From: Salisediminibacterium halotolerans | Lineage (GTDB): Bacteria; Bacillota; Bacilli; Bacillales; Salisediminibacteriaceae | Direction: 5' to 3' | Assembly: GCF_003814815.1 (NCBI RefSeq) | Contig: NZ_RKQQ01000003.1 | Location: forward strand, 124,001-188,000 | Length of the DNA: 64,000 bases | Part shown: in pieces, positions 45,294 through 54,743 of the stretch | How the letters are laid out: every line of letters begins with the position of its first letter | Position numbering within the stretch: the stretch's first letter is position 1 | Translations under genes and position numbers: made by a program | The notes under the pieces: generated by a model | Databases searched by the model: none | The model's input: the letters and a program-made list of their open reading frames with translations, nothing else | What the model was told of the DNA's origin: nothing

Positions 45294-45350
45294 GTGGTAT
45301 AAAGTGGAGACTTGTGGTAAATTAGGGGTAATAAGTGGAAGGGGAGGTGG
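45294..45350 (+). promoter_or_regulatory. MraZ operator repeats in the mraZ promoter
   Basis: GTGG occurs at 45294, 45304, 45314 (exactly 10 nt apart), GGGG at 45325, GTGG at 45335 and 45347, i.e. on one helical face. MraZ proteins bind such short G-rich repeats in their own promoters. TATAAA (45298-45303) may be the -10 hexamer, inside the repeat array. Confidence 0.7.
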
Positions 45351-45356
45351 ACCCCG

Positions 45357-45788
45357 ATGTTCATGGGCGAATATCATCATAATATTGATGACAAAGGACG
45401 GTTGATTATACCGGCAAAGTTTCGTGATGGACTGGGGTCCGCTTTCGTTATTACCCGCGGAATGGATCAATGTTTATTTGTGTACCCGATGGAAGAGTGG
45501 AAGCAACTGGAAGAGAAGTTAAAATCGCTGCCGTTTACGAAAAAAGACGCGCGTGCATTTACGCGTTTCTTTTTTTCCGGGGCAATGGAATGTGAATTAG
45601 ATAAACAAGGCCGTGCGAGCATTGCGCAAACACTGCGTTCCTATGCGGAATTGGAAAAGGAATGTGTCGTGATCGGAGTGAGCAACCGGGTTGAGATTTG
45701 GAGCAAACCGATATGGGAATCTTACTTCGCGGACTCAGAAGAATCTTTTTCTGAAATCGCAGAAAGTATGGTCGACTTTGACTTGTAA
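45357..45788 (+). CDS. mraZ: Transcriptional regulator MraZ
   Basis: 143 residues with two SpoVT-AbrB-like halves: [23 protein letters not shown] (DKGR motif) and again [15 protein letters not shown]. First gene of the dcw cluster. MraZ represses its own operon through repeats at the promoter; in B. subtilis it limits FtsL. The ribosome site is GGGGAGGTGG. Confidence 0.96.
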   Translation: MFMGEYHHNIDDKGRLIIPAKFRDGLGSAFVITRGMDQCLFVYPMEEWKQLEEKLKSLPFTKKDARAFTRFFFSGAMECELDKQGRASIAQTLRSYAELEKECVVIGVSNRVEIWSKPIWESYFADSEESFSEIAESMVDFDL

Positions 45789-45812
45789 TGTCCGATTCGA
45801 GGAGGTGTGAGT

Positions 45813-46769
45813 TTGTTTGAACACGATACGGTATTAAAAAGGGAAACGGTTGAAGGATTAAATATTCAGCCGGAAGGTGTTTACATCGATTGTACATTGG
45901 GCGGAGGCGGCCACAGTGAAGCGATAGCTGAGCACTTGACTGGAATCGGGCATCTTATCTGCTTTGATCAGGATGAAGCGGCTTTGGCTCATGCGAAAAG
46001 CAGGTTAAAAGCATGGGAAGACCGGATTACATATGTTCGCCGGAATTTCCGATTTTTGAAAGAAGAATTAGCTGAATTAGGAATCAGCGGGGCCGACGGG
46101 ATTGTTTTTGACCTTGGCGTCTCCTCACCGCAATTTGATGAACCGGAACGGGGTTTCAGCTACCGTTATAATGCGCGTTTGGACATGCGCATGGATCAAA
46201 GTCAAACGTTATCAGCCTACGAGGTTATTAACGAATGGTCATTTCACGATTTGCTGAAGATTATCAGCCAATACGGGGAAGAGAAATTTGCCAAATCGAT
46301 TGCAAGGCAAATTGAAAAGGTGCGAAAGCAAGCCCCGATCGAAACAACATTCGAACTTGTCGAAGTGATCAAAGAGGCGATACCGGCTCCGGCAAGACGA
46401 AAAGGGGGCCATCCGGCTAAAAGAACATTTCAAGCTGTTCGAATTGCTGTAAATGATGAACTCGAAGTTTTCAAAAAGGCGCTAGAAGACGCGATTGCGA
46501 GCTTGAATCCCGGCGGGAGAATCGCTGTGATAACTTTTCATTCACTCGAAGACCGGATCTGTAAACAAGTCTTTAAACAAAAAAGCACACCGCCGGATTT
46601 GCCAAAAGATTTACCTGTTATCCCTAAAGGTTTTGAACCTGAGTTAACGTTAGTGAATCGAAAACCGATTCTTGCCGGAGAAGAAGAGATGACAGCTAAT
46701 AACCGAGCTCATTCTGCTAAATTGCGGATTGCCGAAAAAACAGTAAAGGAGGCTTACGATGAGTCCTGA
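45813..46769 (+). CDS. rsmH: 16S rRNA (cytosine1402-N4)-methyltransferase
   Basis: 318 residues. SAM-binding [41 protein letters not shown] and the C-terminal [10 protein letters not shown]-type motif [12 protein letters not shown]. Start TTG 45813 chosen because AGGAGG is 7 nt upstream and the protein then starts MFEHDTVL like B. subtilis; the GTG at 45807 touches the ribosome site. Its end overlaps ftsL by 11 nt. Confidence 0.95.
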   Translation: MFEHDTVLKRETVEGLNIQPEGVYIDCTLGGGGHSEAIAEHLTGIGHLICFDQDEAALAHAKSRLKAWEDRITYVRRNFRFLKEELAELGISGADGIVFDLGVSSPQFDEPERGFSYRYNARLDMRMDQSQTLSAYEVINEWSFHDLLKIISQYGEEKFAKSIARQIEKVRKQAPIETTFELVEVIKEAIPAPARRKGGHPAKRTFQAVRIAVNDELEVFKKALEDAIASLNPGGRIAVITFHSLEDRICKQVFKQKSTPPDLPKDLPVIPKGFEPELTLVNRKPILAGEEEMTANNRAHSAKLRIAEKTVKEAYDES

Positions 46770-47130
46770 AGAGCATAAGACATTGCATCACGGAACAGCG
46801 CCCAAAAGACATATCGAACGTCAAACAGTGCATGAGCGGGTATATAAAGGCGGGATTACAAAAGGGGAAAAAGTTCTTTATATCTTGTCAGGCATCATTA
46901 TCGGCATCACGATGTTTTTTCTGCTGTCGAATTATGCGACAATGTACTCGCTGAATGACACGATTCAAGAAACGGAAACAGCAGTTTCTGAACAGCAAAG
47001 CACAGTCGATGGGCTGCAGCTTCAAGTTACCGAACTTTCGGATCCGGAGCGGATTTTACATATCGCTGAAAATGAACTCGGGATGACATTGGATGACAGA
47101 AACGTTCAAGTAATCCACAGACAGGAATGA
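46759..47130 (+). CDS. ftsL: Cell division protein FtsL
   Basis: 123 residues: basic cytoplasmic segment (1-35), one membrane helix (about 36-58; [20 protein letters not shown]) and an extracellular coiled coil ending [12 protein letters not shown]. FtsL with DivIC and DivIB regulates FtsW/PBP2B. AAAGGAGG precedes the ATG. Confidence 0.93.
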   Translation: MSPEEHKTLHHGTAPKRHIERQTVHERVYKGGITKGEKVLYILSGIIIGITMFFLLSNYATMYSLNDTIQETETAVSEQQSTVDGLQLQVTELSDPERILHIAENELGMTLDDRNVQVIHRQE

Positions 47131-47178
47131 TTCGTTTTCTGATCGGTGTGATCGGTTGAAAAGGGGAGGTTTGCCCAA

Positions 47179-49383
47179 GTGGAGCAAATAAAAAACACAC
47201 GGATTACAAAACGGGGGCTGTTCTTCCTCGTTTTGTTTTTGTTCATAATGGCGGTACTTTTTTCGAGGTTTGTTTATATCCAGGCAGCAAAAGAAGTGCA
47301 AGATGAAAATTTGCAGTCGCTCCTTGAAGAACGCTGGTCGCAGACGAGGGAGCTGGATGCGAGCCGCGGCGGAATATTTGACCGCGACGGTGAAGTGTTG
47401 GCTGAACAAATTCCGTCTTATTCGATTTATGCGGTGCTGGATGATGAGTACGATAATTATGTTGCAGACCCTGCATCCTCAGCAGAAGCGCTCAGCGCAG
47501 TTCTTGATGCAGATGCATCAACGCTCGAAGGTTATTTAAGCCGGGATGCTGAGCAGGTTGAGTTAGGACCTGCAGGCAATAACTTGAACTATGAAGAGCG
47601 AAGAGAAATTGAAGAGCTTGATCTTGGGGGTATTTTTTTCCGTGAAGATCCGCGCCGTTATTATCCTAATCAAACGTTCGCCTCGCACGTCATCGGATAT
47701 ACAGAACGGGATATGGAAAAAGCAAGAATGGGATTGGAACAAATGCTCGATGATGAACTGCGTGAAGAAGACGGGAGTGTGAGGTATAAGCAAGACGGAC
47801 GGCAGCGCCCGCTTGTTAATGCTGACCAAATTATTGACGAACCGAAAGACGGAAGCGACGTGTACTTAACGATAGATTCGCGGATTCAAATGGCGATCGA
47901 ACAAACGATGAATCAAGTTGATGATGAATATGCTCCGGAAAGATTAATGGCTGTCGTTGCCAGTGCAGAAACAGGAGAAATTCTCGGGATGTCAAATCGC
48001 CCAAGCTTTAATCCGAACGAATATGAAAATATCGAAAATTATACAAATTTCAACGTATCACACAGTTTTGAACCTGGATCGACACTGAAGGCCTTTACGT
48101 TAGCGGGAGCGATTGATAACGGATCGTTTGATGCCGATGCTGAATTTGAATCCGGTTCTTATGATATTTTAGATGCAACGATACACGATCACAATAACGG
48201 TGAAGGGTGGGGAGAGATCTCTTATCTGGAAGGCGTTCAAAGGTCTTCGAATGTTGGTTTTGCAAAGCTTGTTATGGATCGTATGGGAGAAGAACGGATG
48301 TATGACTATTTAACAGACTTTGGCTTTCGTGATCCGACCGGCATTGATCTGCCTAATGAGGCAGGCGGGCTGATTGCAGAGCAATATCCGGTCGATGCTG
48401 TGGTTACAGCGTTTGGCCAAGGTTCGGCTGTAACGCCGATTCAGCAGGTACAGGCGGCGACGGCCCTGGCGAACGACGGGGAAATGATGCAGCCCTACAT
48501 CGTAGACAGGGTGGTTGACAGTGAAACAAATGAAGAAACATTAAAAAATGAGCCCGAAGCAAAAGCAAAACCGATTTCAGCGGAAGCTGCCGAAGAAACA
48601 ATGGACATCTTAGAGACGGTTGTTTCGGCAGATGAAGGCACTGGGAGACCGTTTGCGATTGACGGGTTTGAAATTGCCGGAAAAACGGGGACAGCGCAAA
48701 TTCCGAACGAATCCGGCGGCGGCTATATGACCGGAGACGGGAACAATATTTATTCATTTCTCGGCATGGCTCCTGCGAAAGATCCCGAAGTGATTGTTTA
48801 CGTCGCCGTTGACCGGCCGGAGATTGAAAACGATCAAAGCGGCAACGAAGCTTCGAGCATGATTTTCCGCCAAGTCATGGAACAGAGCTTGCAGTATTTA
48901 AATATCGAGCCGGATGAAGAATCGGAAGCTCCCACGGTTCAAGAAGAAGAAGAAATGCCGGATGTGAGCGGAGAAGATACAAAAGAGACGGTCGAATCAT
49001 TTGAAGAGAGAGGCTATAACGTTGCTGTCATCGGAGAAGAAGGGACAGCTGTAAAAAATCAGGCGCCGGAAGCGGGGACGGAAGTGGTTCAAGGAGAGCA
49101 TATTTTGTTGTTGACTGATGATGATGACCCGCAGATGCCGGATATAACTGGATGGTCATCCCGTACAGTGTTCATGCTCGGCGACCTGATGGAGATGGAA
49201 GTTGAAATTGACGGAAACGGTTATGCGGTTGAACAAACTCCGGAGCCGGGAAATTCTATTGGCGATGCCAGCAAGATGAATGCAAGATTGACTCTTGAAG
49301 ATGAAGAAGATGATGAGAGCGAAGATGACGATGATAACGGAAACGAAGATAATGAAGACGATGAGGACTTTTTCATGGATTGA
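47179..49383 (+). CDS. pbpB: Penicillin-binding protein 2B-type divisome transpeptidase with PASTA domains
   Basis: 734 residues: membrane anchor (about 12-35), dimerisation/pedestal domain, transpeptidase domain with STLK (301-304), SSN (356-358) and KTG (502-504), then two PASTA domains (about 590-655 and 655-710), and an unusual tail of about 25 almost purely Asp/Glu/Asn residues. Septal cross-linking enzyme, partner of FtsW. GTG start with GGGGAGG. In B. subtilis spoVD follows; here murE does. Confidence 0.95.
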   Translation: MEQIKNTRITKRGLFFLVLFLFIMAVLFSRFVYIQAAKEVQDENLQSLLEERWSQTRELDASRGGIFDRDGEVLAEQIPSYSIYAVLDDEYDNYVADPASSAEALSAVLDADASTLEGYLSRDAEQVELGPAGNNLNYEERREIEELDLGGIFFREDPRRYYPNQTFASHVIGYTERDMEKARMGLEQMLDDELREEDGSVRYKQDGRQRPLVNADQIIDEPKDGSDVYLTIDSRIQMAIEQTMNQVDDEYAPERLMAVVASAETGEILGMSNRPSFNPNEYENIENYTNFNVSHSFEPGSTLKAFTLAGAIDNGSFDADAEFESGSYDILDATIHDHNNGEGWGEISYLEGVQRSSNVGFAKLVMDRMGEERMYDYLTDFGFRDPTGIDLPNEAGGLIAEQYPVDAVVTAFGQGSAVTPIQQVQAATALANDGEMMQPYIVDRVVDSETNEETLKNEPEAKAKPISAEAAEETMDILETVVSADEGTGRPFAIDGFEIAGKTGTAQIPNESGGGYMTGDGNNIYSFLGMAPAKDPEVIVYVAVDRPEIENDQSGNEASSMIFRQVMEQSLQYLNIEPDEESEAPTVQEEEEMPDVSGEDTKETVESFEERGYNVAVIGEEGTAVKNQAPEAGTEVVQGEHILLLTDDDDPQMPDITGWSSRTVFMLGDLMEMEVEIDGNGYAVEQTPEPGNSIGDASKMNARLTLEDEEDDESEDDDDNGNEDNEDDEDFFMD

Positions 49384-49390
49384 GTCTCGA

Positions 49391-49434
49391 ACAAGACTGA
49401 CCGAAAAGTTTGCCGCTTCTTTGGTCAGTCTTGT
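49391..49434 (+). terminator. Possible attenuator/terminator between pbpB and murE
   Basis: ACAAGACTGACC (49391-49402) pairs with GGTCAGTCTTGT (49423-49434); followed by TTCAG, so the T-run is poor and readthrough is likely. Confidence 0.55.
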
Positions 49435-49461
49435 TTCAGTCAAAAGGATGAACAGAAGAGC

Positions 49462-49490
49462 GTGACAAATAAAAAAGACAGAAGTAAAAT
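49462..49490 (+). promoter_or_regulatory. Internal promoter for murE
   Basis: GTGACA (49462-49467), a 17-nt A-rich spacer, TAAAAT (49485-49490), about 40 nt before murE. Confidence 0.45.
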
Positions 49491-49531
49491 GAAATGAGGT
49501 TAATGACAGTTAAGCAGAAGGATGATTTACA

Positions 49532-51001
49532 ATGAAATTACAAGAATTAATCAGTTGTCTTCCCGCTTATGCCGTTGAGGACGATACGAATCCGGAGATT
49601 ACGTCGCTCCAAATGGATTCGCGTAAAGTGCAGGACGGAGCATTGTTTTTTTGTATCCGCGGATTTACAGTTGACGGTCACCGCTTTGCGAAGCAGGCCG
49701 AAGCGAGCGGCGCTTTAGCCGTTGTTTCAGAAGAACCGCTCGATCTCAGCGTTCCCGTCATTGTTGTGCGGGATTCGAAGCGGGCGATGGCGCTGATTGC
49801 AGCACGATTTTATGATTTTCCGAGCACGAAAATGCGGCTCACCGGTGTCACGGGGACGAATGGAAAGACGACGGTGACGCATCTGCTGCAGGAAATCTAT
49901 ATGGAAGCAGGTTTTCCGGCCGGTTTAATCGGTACGATGTATACGAAGTACGGAAATGAAGTTAAACCTTCAGTGAATACAACTCCGGAATCGTTGGTCT
50001 TGCAAGAAATGTTTTTTGACATGCATGATCAAGGGATGGAGCACGTTGTCATGGAAGTTTCTTCTCATGCTTTGCAGCTCGGCCGGACACACGGCACAGA
50101 TTTTGACATTGCCGTATTTACGAATTTATCCCAAGATCATCTGGATTACCATGAAACGATGGATGAGTATGCGGCAGCTAAAGCTTTGCTGTTTTCACAG
50201 CTCGGCAGCGGCTATCACCCGCAAAAGCAAAAGTTTGCAGTTATCAATGGAGATGATCCTTATGCGGAGAAAATGATTACGGCCGCAGCGGCTCCGGTGA
50301 TCACGTATGCGATTGACAGCCAGGCGGATATCCGCGCTGAAAATGTGAACGTTCACGCCGGCGGTTCGGCGTTTGATCTCGTCCATTACAATCGGCATTT
50401 CCGTATCGAATTACAAATGCCGGGCCGTTTTTCTGTATACAATGCACTTGCCGCAGCAGCAGCGGCTTATGCAGGCGGGATTGGATGGGAAACCATTTGT
50501 AAAGTCCTTCCCGAAGTAAAAAGTGTCAGCGGACGCTTTGAAAAAATTGCTTCCTCTTCTCCTGTCAATGTCATCGTCGATTATGCGCACACATCAGACA
50601 GTCTGGAAAATGTATTACAGACAATAAGCGAGTTTGCAAACGGCAATGTGCGGACAGTTGTCGGATGCGGAGGCGACAGAGACAAAACAAAACGGCCGTT
50701 AATGGCATCAACAGCGGAAAAGTGGAGTGATTATGTCTACTTAACTTCGGACAACCCCCGTTCGGAAAATCCCCGCACCATTTTGGAAGAGATGGAACAA
50801 GGTTTGTCAACATCTGCTTATGAACTGATCGAGGATCGCGAAAAAGCGATCCGCCAGGCAGTCAATGATTCCGGGCCGGACGATGTCATTTTGATTGCCG
50901 GTAAAGGGCACGAAACATACCAAATTATCGGCGAGCAAACGTATGATTTTGATGACCGCCTTGTTGCCAAACAAGCGTTAGAGGAGCTCGGTATGAAATG
51001 A
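49532..51001 (+). CDS. murE: UDP-MurNAc-tripeptide synthetase, meso-diaminopimelate-adding
   Basis: 489 residues. P-loop GTNGKTT (108-114) and the DNPR motif (407-410) that marks enzymes adding meso-diaminopimelate, so the stem peptide should contain mDAP. Mur ligase N, central and C domains are all present. Last 4 nt overlap the start of the MurF-like gene (ATGA). Confidence 0.96.
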   Translation: MKLQELISCLPAYAVEDDTNPEITSLQMDSRKVQDGALFFCIRGFTVDGHRFAKQAEASGALAVVSEEPLDLSVPVIVVRDSKRAMALIAARFYDFPSTKMRLTGVTGTNGKTTVTHLLQEIYMEAGFPAGLIGTMYTKYGNEVKPSVNTTPESLVLQEMFFDMHDQGMEHVVMEVSSHALQLGRTHGTDFDIAVFTNLSQDHLDYHETMDEYAAAKALLFSQLGSGYHPQKQKFAVINGDDPYAEKMITAAAAPVITYAIDSQADIRAENVNVHAGGSAFDLVHYNRHFRIELQMPGRFSVYNALAAAAAAYAGGIGWETICKVLPEVKSVSGRFEKIASSSPVNVIVDYAHTSDSLENVLQTISEFANGNVRTVVGCGGDRDKTKRPLMASTAEKWSDYVYLTSDNPRSENPRTILEEMEQGLSTSAYELIEDREKAIRQAVNDSGPDDVILIAGKGHETYQIIGEQTYDFDDRLVAKQALEELGMK

Positions 51002-52359
51002 CAAAAGCCCACCTGGACCGACGATTAATTCAAAAAGCCGCGAAAGAAATACAAGGTGACGTACCGTTGACGTTCGTTGCATCGGGCTTAAAAACAGACC
51101 CGCATAAAATCAGCCCCGGGGAAATTTTCGCGCCGGTTGTCACGAAAGATTACGACGGTCATGCTTTTATTGAAGCAGCGATTGAAAACGGGGCCTCCGC
51201 TTCGTTTTGGAATGAACAGATTCCGCTCCCGAACACGCTTGAGAGCGGCTTTCCTTTGTTTATTACCGATGATATCGCTGCATCTGTAAAGCAAATGGCG
51301 GAAGACTATTTGTTTGACCTTGATCCAGTAAAAGCCGCAGTTACCGGTGATTACACCCGCGATGTCACGAAAACGATGTTGAAGTATGCCGTCGAACCGA
51401 TGTATACGATCCATGAGAGCGAGGATATGGATGGCAATGAATTCACCTATGCAGAAGCGGTATTGTCGATGCCGCCCGGTACAGATATTCTCTTATTTAA
51501 CATTCCGGCCAAGTCGTCTGAAGCGGTAAGAAAAGCAGGGAAACTGTCGGATCCGAGTTTGGCGATCGTCAGTATTTTCCGTGTTGATGAAGGACAAGAG
51601 GAGGCTGAGAATGCGCTTCTCATCGAAGAGGGCATGAAGGCAAGCGGAACGACGATCATTGATGGCGATGCAGCAAGACTCGTCAAAGACGCCAAGACAG
51701 ATCTCATCACGTACGGCTTCAACGAAGAAGATTTATTTCGCATCACGAATGTCAGGGAAGAAGAGCAGGCGGCAGTTTTTGAAATTCTCGGTGTCCGGAT
51801 GCTGGATTATAAACTGCCGCTTCTGTTAAGCCAGCATGTTAAATTCGCTTCAGCTGTTGTCGGCGCAGGTTTGCATTTAGGTGTCGGCGCCGAAAGAATT
51901 CAAGCCGGATTAGAAAAAATCACAGCAGCAGAACTAGACTTTGAGTCCTTTGCGTCTGTCCACGGTTCTGTATTGCTGTTTGACGGTGAACAGGGAAGTG
52001 AAAGCGGCCTCGCGTATTCGTTGGGCATGCTGCGGCATATGCACCGTTTTGAGCGGAGAGCATTAATTGTTGATGAAGGATTTCAATCGAACCCCCTTAA
52101 CAGCAAGTTTATACACGAAGTGGTGGCTGACGAGATTCGTTTTCCAATCACTGATGTGATCACTGTCGGAGAGAAAGCGTTTTGGATCCGCGATGCTTTA
52201 AATAAGTCGGGCTGCGAACGGGCAGGGGGGCATTATGCAACGCATCATGAGGCTATGAATGAACTGGAGAGTCTCCTTCGCTCAAATGCCTTGATATTAT
52301 ACAGAGGAGCAAACAAAGCTTTGTTAAAACAAATAATTAAAGAACTGAACAGTCGTTAG
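50998..52359 (+). CDS. MurF-like protein with a destroyed ATP-binding loop
   Basis: 453 residues with the three-domain MurF layout: N-terminal UDP-binding-type domain (LKTDPHKISPGEIFAPV, YDGHAFIEAAIENGASA), central domain and a C-terminal domain retaining DEGFQSNP (359-366, cf. DDAYNANP of MurF). The central P-loop, GSNGKTTTK in MurF, reads TGDYTRDVTKTM (116-127): the Gly, Lys and Thr are replaced. The following MurF motifs (NxEIG, EMG, the GxAHL loop) are also absent. It probably cannot use ATP, so the D-Ala-D-Ala-adding enzyme would have to be encoded elsewhere (B. subtilis has murF next to ddl). The reading frame is intact and translationally coupled to murE, so it appears maintained, not decaying. 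A structural or regulatory role is possible. Confidence 0.85.
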   Translation: MTKAHLDRRLIQKAAKEIQGDVPLTFVASGLKTDPHKISPGEIFAPVVTKDYDGHAFIEAAIENGASASFWNEQIPLPNTLESGFPLFITDDIAASVKQMAEDYLFDLDPVKAAVTGDYTRDVTKTMLKYAVEPMYTIHESEDMDGNEFTYAEAVLSMPPGTDILLFNIPAKSSEAVRKAGKLSDPSLAIVSIFRVDEGQEEAENALLIEEGMKASGTTIIDGDAARLVKDAKTDLITYGFNEEDLFRITNVREEEQAAVFEILGVRMLDYKLPLLLSQHVKFASAVVGAGLHLGVGAERIQAGLEKITAAELDFESFASVHGSVLLFDGEQGSESGLAYSLGMLRHMHRFERRALIVDEGFQSNPLNSKFIHEVVADEIRFPITDVITVGEKAFWIRDALNKSGCERAGGHYATHHEAMNELESLLRSNALILYRGANKALLKQIIKELNSR

Positions 52360-52374
52360 AAAGGAGTTCCATCA

Positions 52375-53352
52375 ATGTTGGAACATGGAATCATTTATGC
52401 ACTGCTTGCAGCTTTTGCCGTCTCAGCCGGCATATCACCTATCGTCATCCCGTTTTTACGTAAATTAAAATTCGGCCAAAGCATTCGGGATGAAGGGCCG
52501 AAATCTCATATGAAAAAAACCGGAACGCCGACGATGGGCGGTTTGATGATCATCGGCGCAATCGCAGTATCTGTGGTTGTGGTCGGTCTTGCCTACGGTG
52601 CGTTTGGTGTCGAAATCGCACTCTTGCTGCTCGTGACATTAGGTTTTGGTTTACTTGGATTTTTAGACGATTATATTAAAGTCGTTAAAAAACGAAACCT
52701 GGGACTGACATCGAAGCAAAAGTTTCTCGGTCAGGTCGGGATTTCTGTGATCGTTTATTTCACCCTGTTGCAAACTGGTATCTCAACTGACATTCGCCTT
52801 CCCGGTACGGAAGCGGCTGTCGAAATAGGCTGGCTGTACTTGCCGTTAATCATTATAATGCTTGTCGGCACGAGCAATGCTGTCAATTTAACCGACGGTT
52901 TAGACGGATTGGTCGCAGGCAGTTCAGTTTTTGCATTTGGCGCTTTTTCATGGATCGCTTATTCTTTCGGGGAAACTGAAGTTGCTTTGTTCGCCGCGGC
53001 AGTCGTCGGCGCATCGCTTGGTTTTCTGATTTTTAACATCAACCCGGCGAAAGTTTTTATGGGCGATACCGGCTCACTTGCACTCGGCGGCGCATTGGCG
53101 ATGATTGCGATTTTGGCTAAAGCTGAAATTGTGCTCGTTTTAATCGGCGGGGTTTTTGTCATTGAAACGTTATCAGTAATGATTCAAGTCGCATCGTATA
53201 AAACCCGGAAAAAGCGAGTCTTTAAAATGAGCCCGCTTCATCATCATTTTGAGCTTTCCGGCTGGGGTGAATGGCGTGTTGTCACGGCGTTTTGGCTCGC
53301 CGGCTTCGTATTAGCTGCAGCGGGGACGATCTTAGAGGTGGTTATCATATGA
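52375..53352 (+). CDS. mraY: Phospho-MurNAc-pentapeptide translocase
   Basis: 325 residues, ten membrane helices. Mg/substrate motifs: [33 protein letters not shown], and HHHFELSGW. It transfers phospho-MurNAc-pentapeptide to undecaprenyl phosphate, giving lipid I. GAAAGGAG precedes the ATG; the last 4 nt overlap murD. Confidence 0.96.
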   Translation: MLEHGIIYALLAAFAVSAGISPIVIPFLRKLKFGQSIRDEGPKSHMKKTGTPTMGGLMIIGAIAVSVVVVGLAYGAFGVEIALLLLVTLGFGLLGFLDDYIKVVKKRNLGLTSKQKFLGQVGISVIVYFTLLQTGISTDIRLPGTEAAVEIGWLYLPLIIIMLVGTSNAVNLTDGLDGLVAGSSVFAFGAFSWIAYSFGETEVALFAAAVVGASLGFLIFNINPAKVFMGDTGSLALGGALAMIAILAKAEIVLVLIGGVFVIETLSVMIQVASYKTRKKRVFKMSPLHHHFELSGWGEWRVVTAFWLAGFVLAAAGTILEVVII

Positions 53353-54737
53353 AAGAAATTACCGTTTACAATAATAAATATGTATTAGTGCTCGGGCTTG
53401 CCAAAAGTGGAACTGAGGCAGCGAAACTGCTGCTTAAACTCGGGGCAAACGTCACCGTGAACGATCAGACAGCGTTTGGAAACAACCCGGCCGCCCAAGA
53501 GCTTGCCGACGCCGGAGCGGATGTGATTTGCGGTGAGCATCCGGAAGAACTGATCCACCAAAACCTTTTCCGGCTGGTGAAAAACCCGGGGATCCGCTAT
53601 GATCACCCATTAGTCAAAAAAGCTAAAGAGCTCGGTGTTCCGGTTATTACTGAAGTAGAGCTGGCCTATGAGATTGCCGAAAGCGAAATGATTGGGATTA
53701 CAGGATCGAATGGAAAAACGACGACGACAACTTTGACCGGTGAAATGCTCGAGGGTGCGGAGGTGTCTCCTCTTCTAGCGGGCAATATCGGCGAAGTAGC
53801 TTGCCGTGTTGCACAAGAAGCCACTAGTGAAGACGTGATGGTTGTCGAACTTTCCAGTTTCCAGCTGATGGGCATTCGTTCGTTCCGTCCGAAAATCAGC
53901 GTCATATTGAACTTGTACGAAGCGCACCTCGATTATCACGGCACGTTAGAAGAATACAAGCAAGCTAAAGCAAATATTTTTGCGAATCAGACAGAAGATG
54001 ACTTGCTGATTTATAATGCTGATGATCCGGCAGTTACAGAGCTGATTTCCCAATCGAATGCCAAAAAAATCCCGTTTTCAACAAGAAGCACATATGAACA
54101 CGGTGCTTATGTTGCGGACGGCTGGCTGCATCTGCTCGGGGAGAAAATCATCGAGGTTGAAAAAGTCGCTCTTCCCGGAGAACATAACATTGCAAACGGT
54201 CTGGCAGCAGCTGCAGCAGCATATTCGGCAGGAGCGGATGTTCAACAAATCGCACAAGTTCTCGCGACATTCGACGGTGTCAAACACCGGCTGCAATTTG
54301 TCAAAGAAGTAGCTGGCCGCCGTGTTGTTAATAATTCGAAAGCGACCAATGTGCCGGCGACGATTACAGCTTTAAAAGCGTTCCCCGCTGAGCAAATTGT
54401 GTTGATCGCAGGCGGACTGGATCGCGGGAATTCCTTCGATGACTTAATCCCTTATGTCAAGAAGAATGTCAAAGGTCTTGTCGCGTATGGCGAAACGAAA
54501 GAAAAACTGCTGCAAACAGCTGAAAAGGCAAATATTGTAGAGGTTAAAATGTGTGAAACATTAGAGGAAGCGGTTCACGAAGGCTATAAGATGACCGCGC
54601 CGAAAGATATTCTTCTCCTGTCACCGGCTTGTGCTTCTTGGGATCAATTTAAAACATTTGAAGAACGCGGAGACCGGTTTATTAAAGCAGTTGAAAACCT
54701 GGATGTTAAACACAGCGATTTTTTTACGGAAGGATAA
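53349..54737 (+). CDS. murD: UDP-MurNAc-L-alanine:D-glutamate ligase
   Basis: 462 residues. Normal Mur ligase P-loop GSNGKTT (119-125), [10 protein letters not shown] and NNSKATN-type motif [16 protein letters not shown]. Contrast with the MurF-like neighbour. The ATG at 53349 overlaps mraY by 4 nt. In B. subtilis spoVE follows; here murG is only 6 nt away. Confidence 0.96.
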   Translation: MKEITVYNNKYVLVLGLAKSGTEAAKLLLKLGANVTVNDQTAFGNNPAAQELADAGADVICGEHPEELIHQNLFRLVKNPGIRYDHPLVKKAKELGVPVITEVELAYEIAESEMIGITGSNGKTTTTTLTGEMLEGAEVSPLLAGNIGEVACRVAQEATSEDVMVVELSSFQLMGIRSFRPKISVILNLYEAHLDYHGTLEEYKQAKANIFANQTEDDLLIYNADDPAVTELISQSNAKKIPFSTRSTYEHGAYVADGWLHLLGEKIIEVEKVALPGEHNIANGLAAAAAAYSAGADVQQIAQVLATFDGVKHRLQFVKEVAGRRVVNNSKATNVPATITALKAFPAEQIVLIAGGLDRGNSFDDLIPYVKKNVKGLVAYGETKEKLLQTAEKANIVEVKMCETLEEAVHEGYKMTAPKDILLLSPACASWDQFKTFEERGDRFIKAVENLDVKHSDFFTEG

Positions 54738-54743
54738 GATAAC

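Noticed and set aside
51300-51420. A frameshift or sequencing error as the cause of the missing MurF P-loop
   Set aside because: The reading frame is continuous on both sides, and conserved MurF-like segments before and after are in the same frame, so substitutions and not a frameshift explain the loss.
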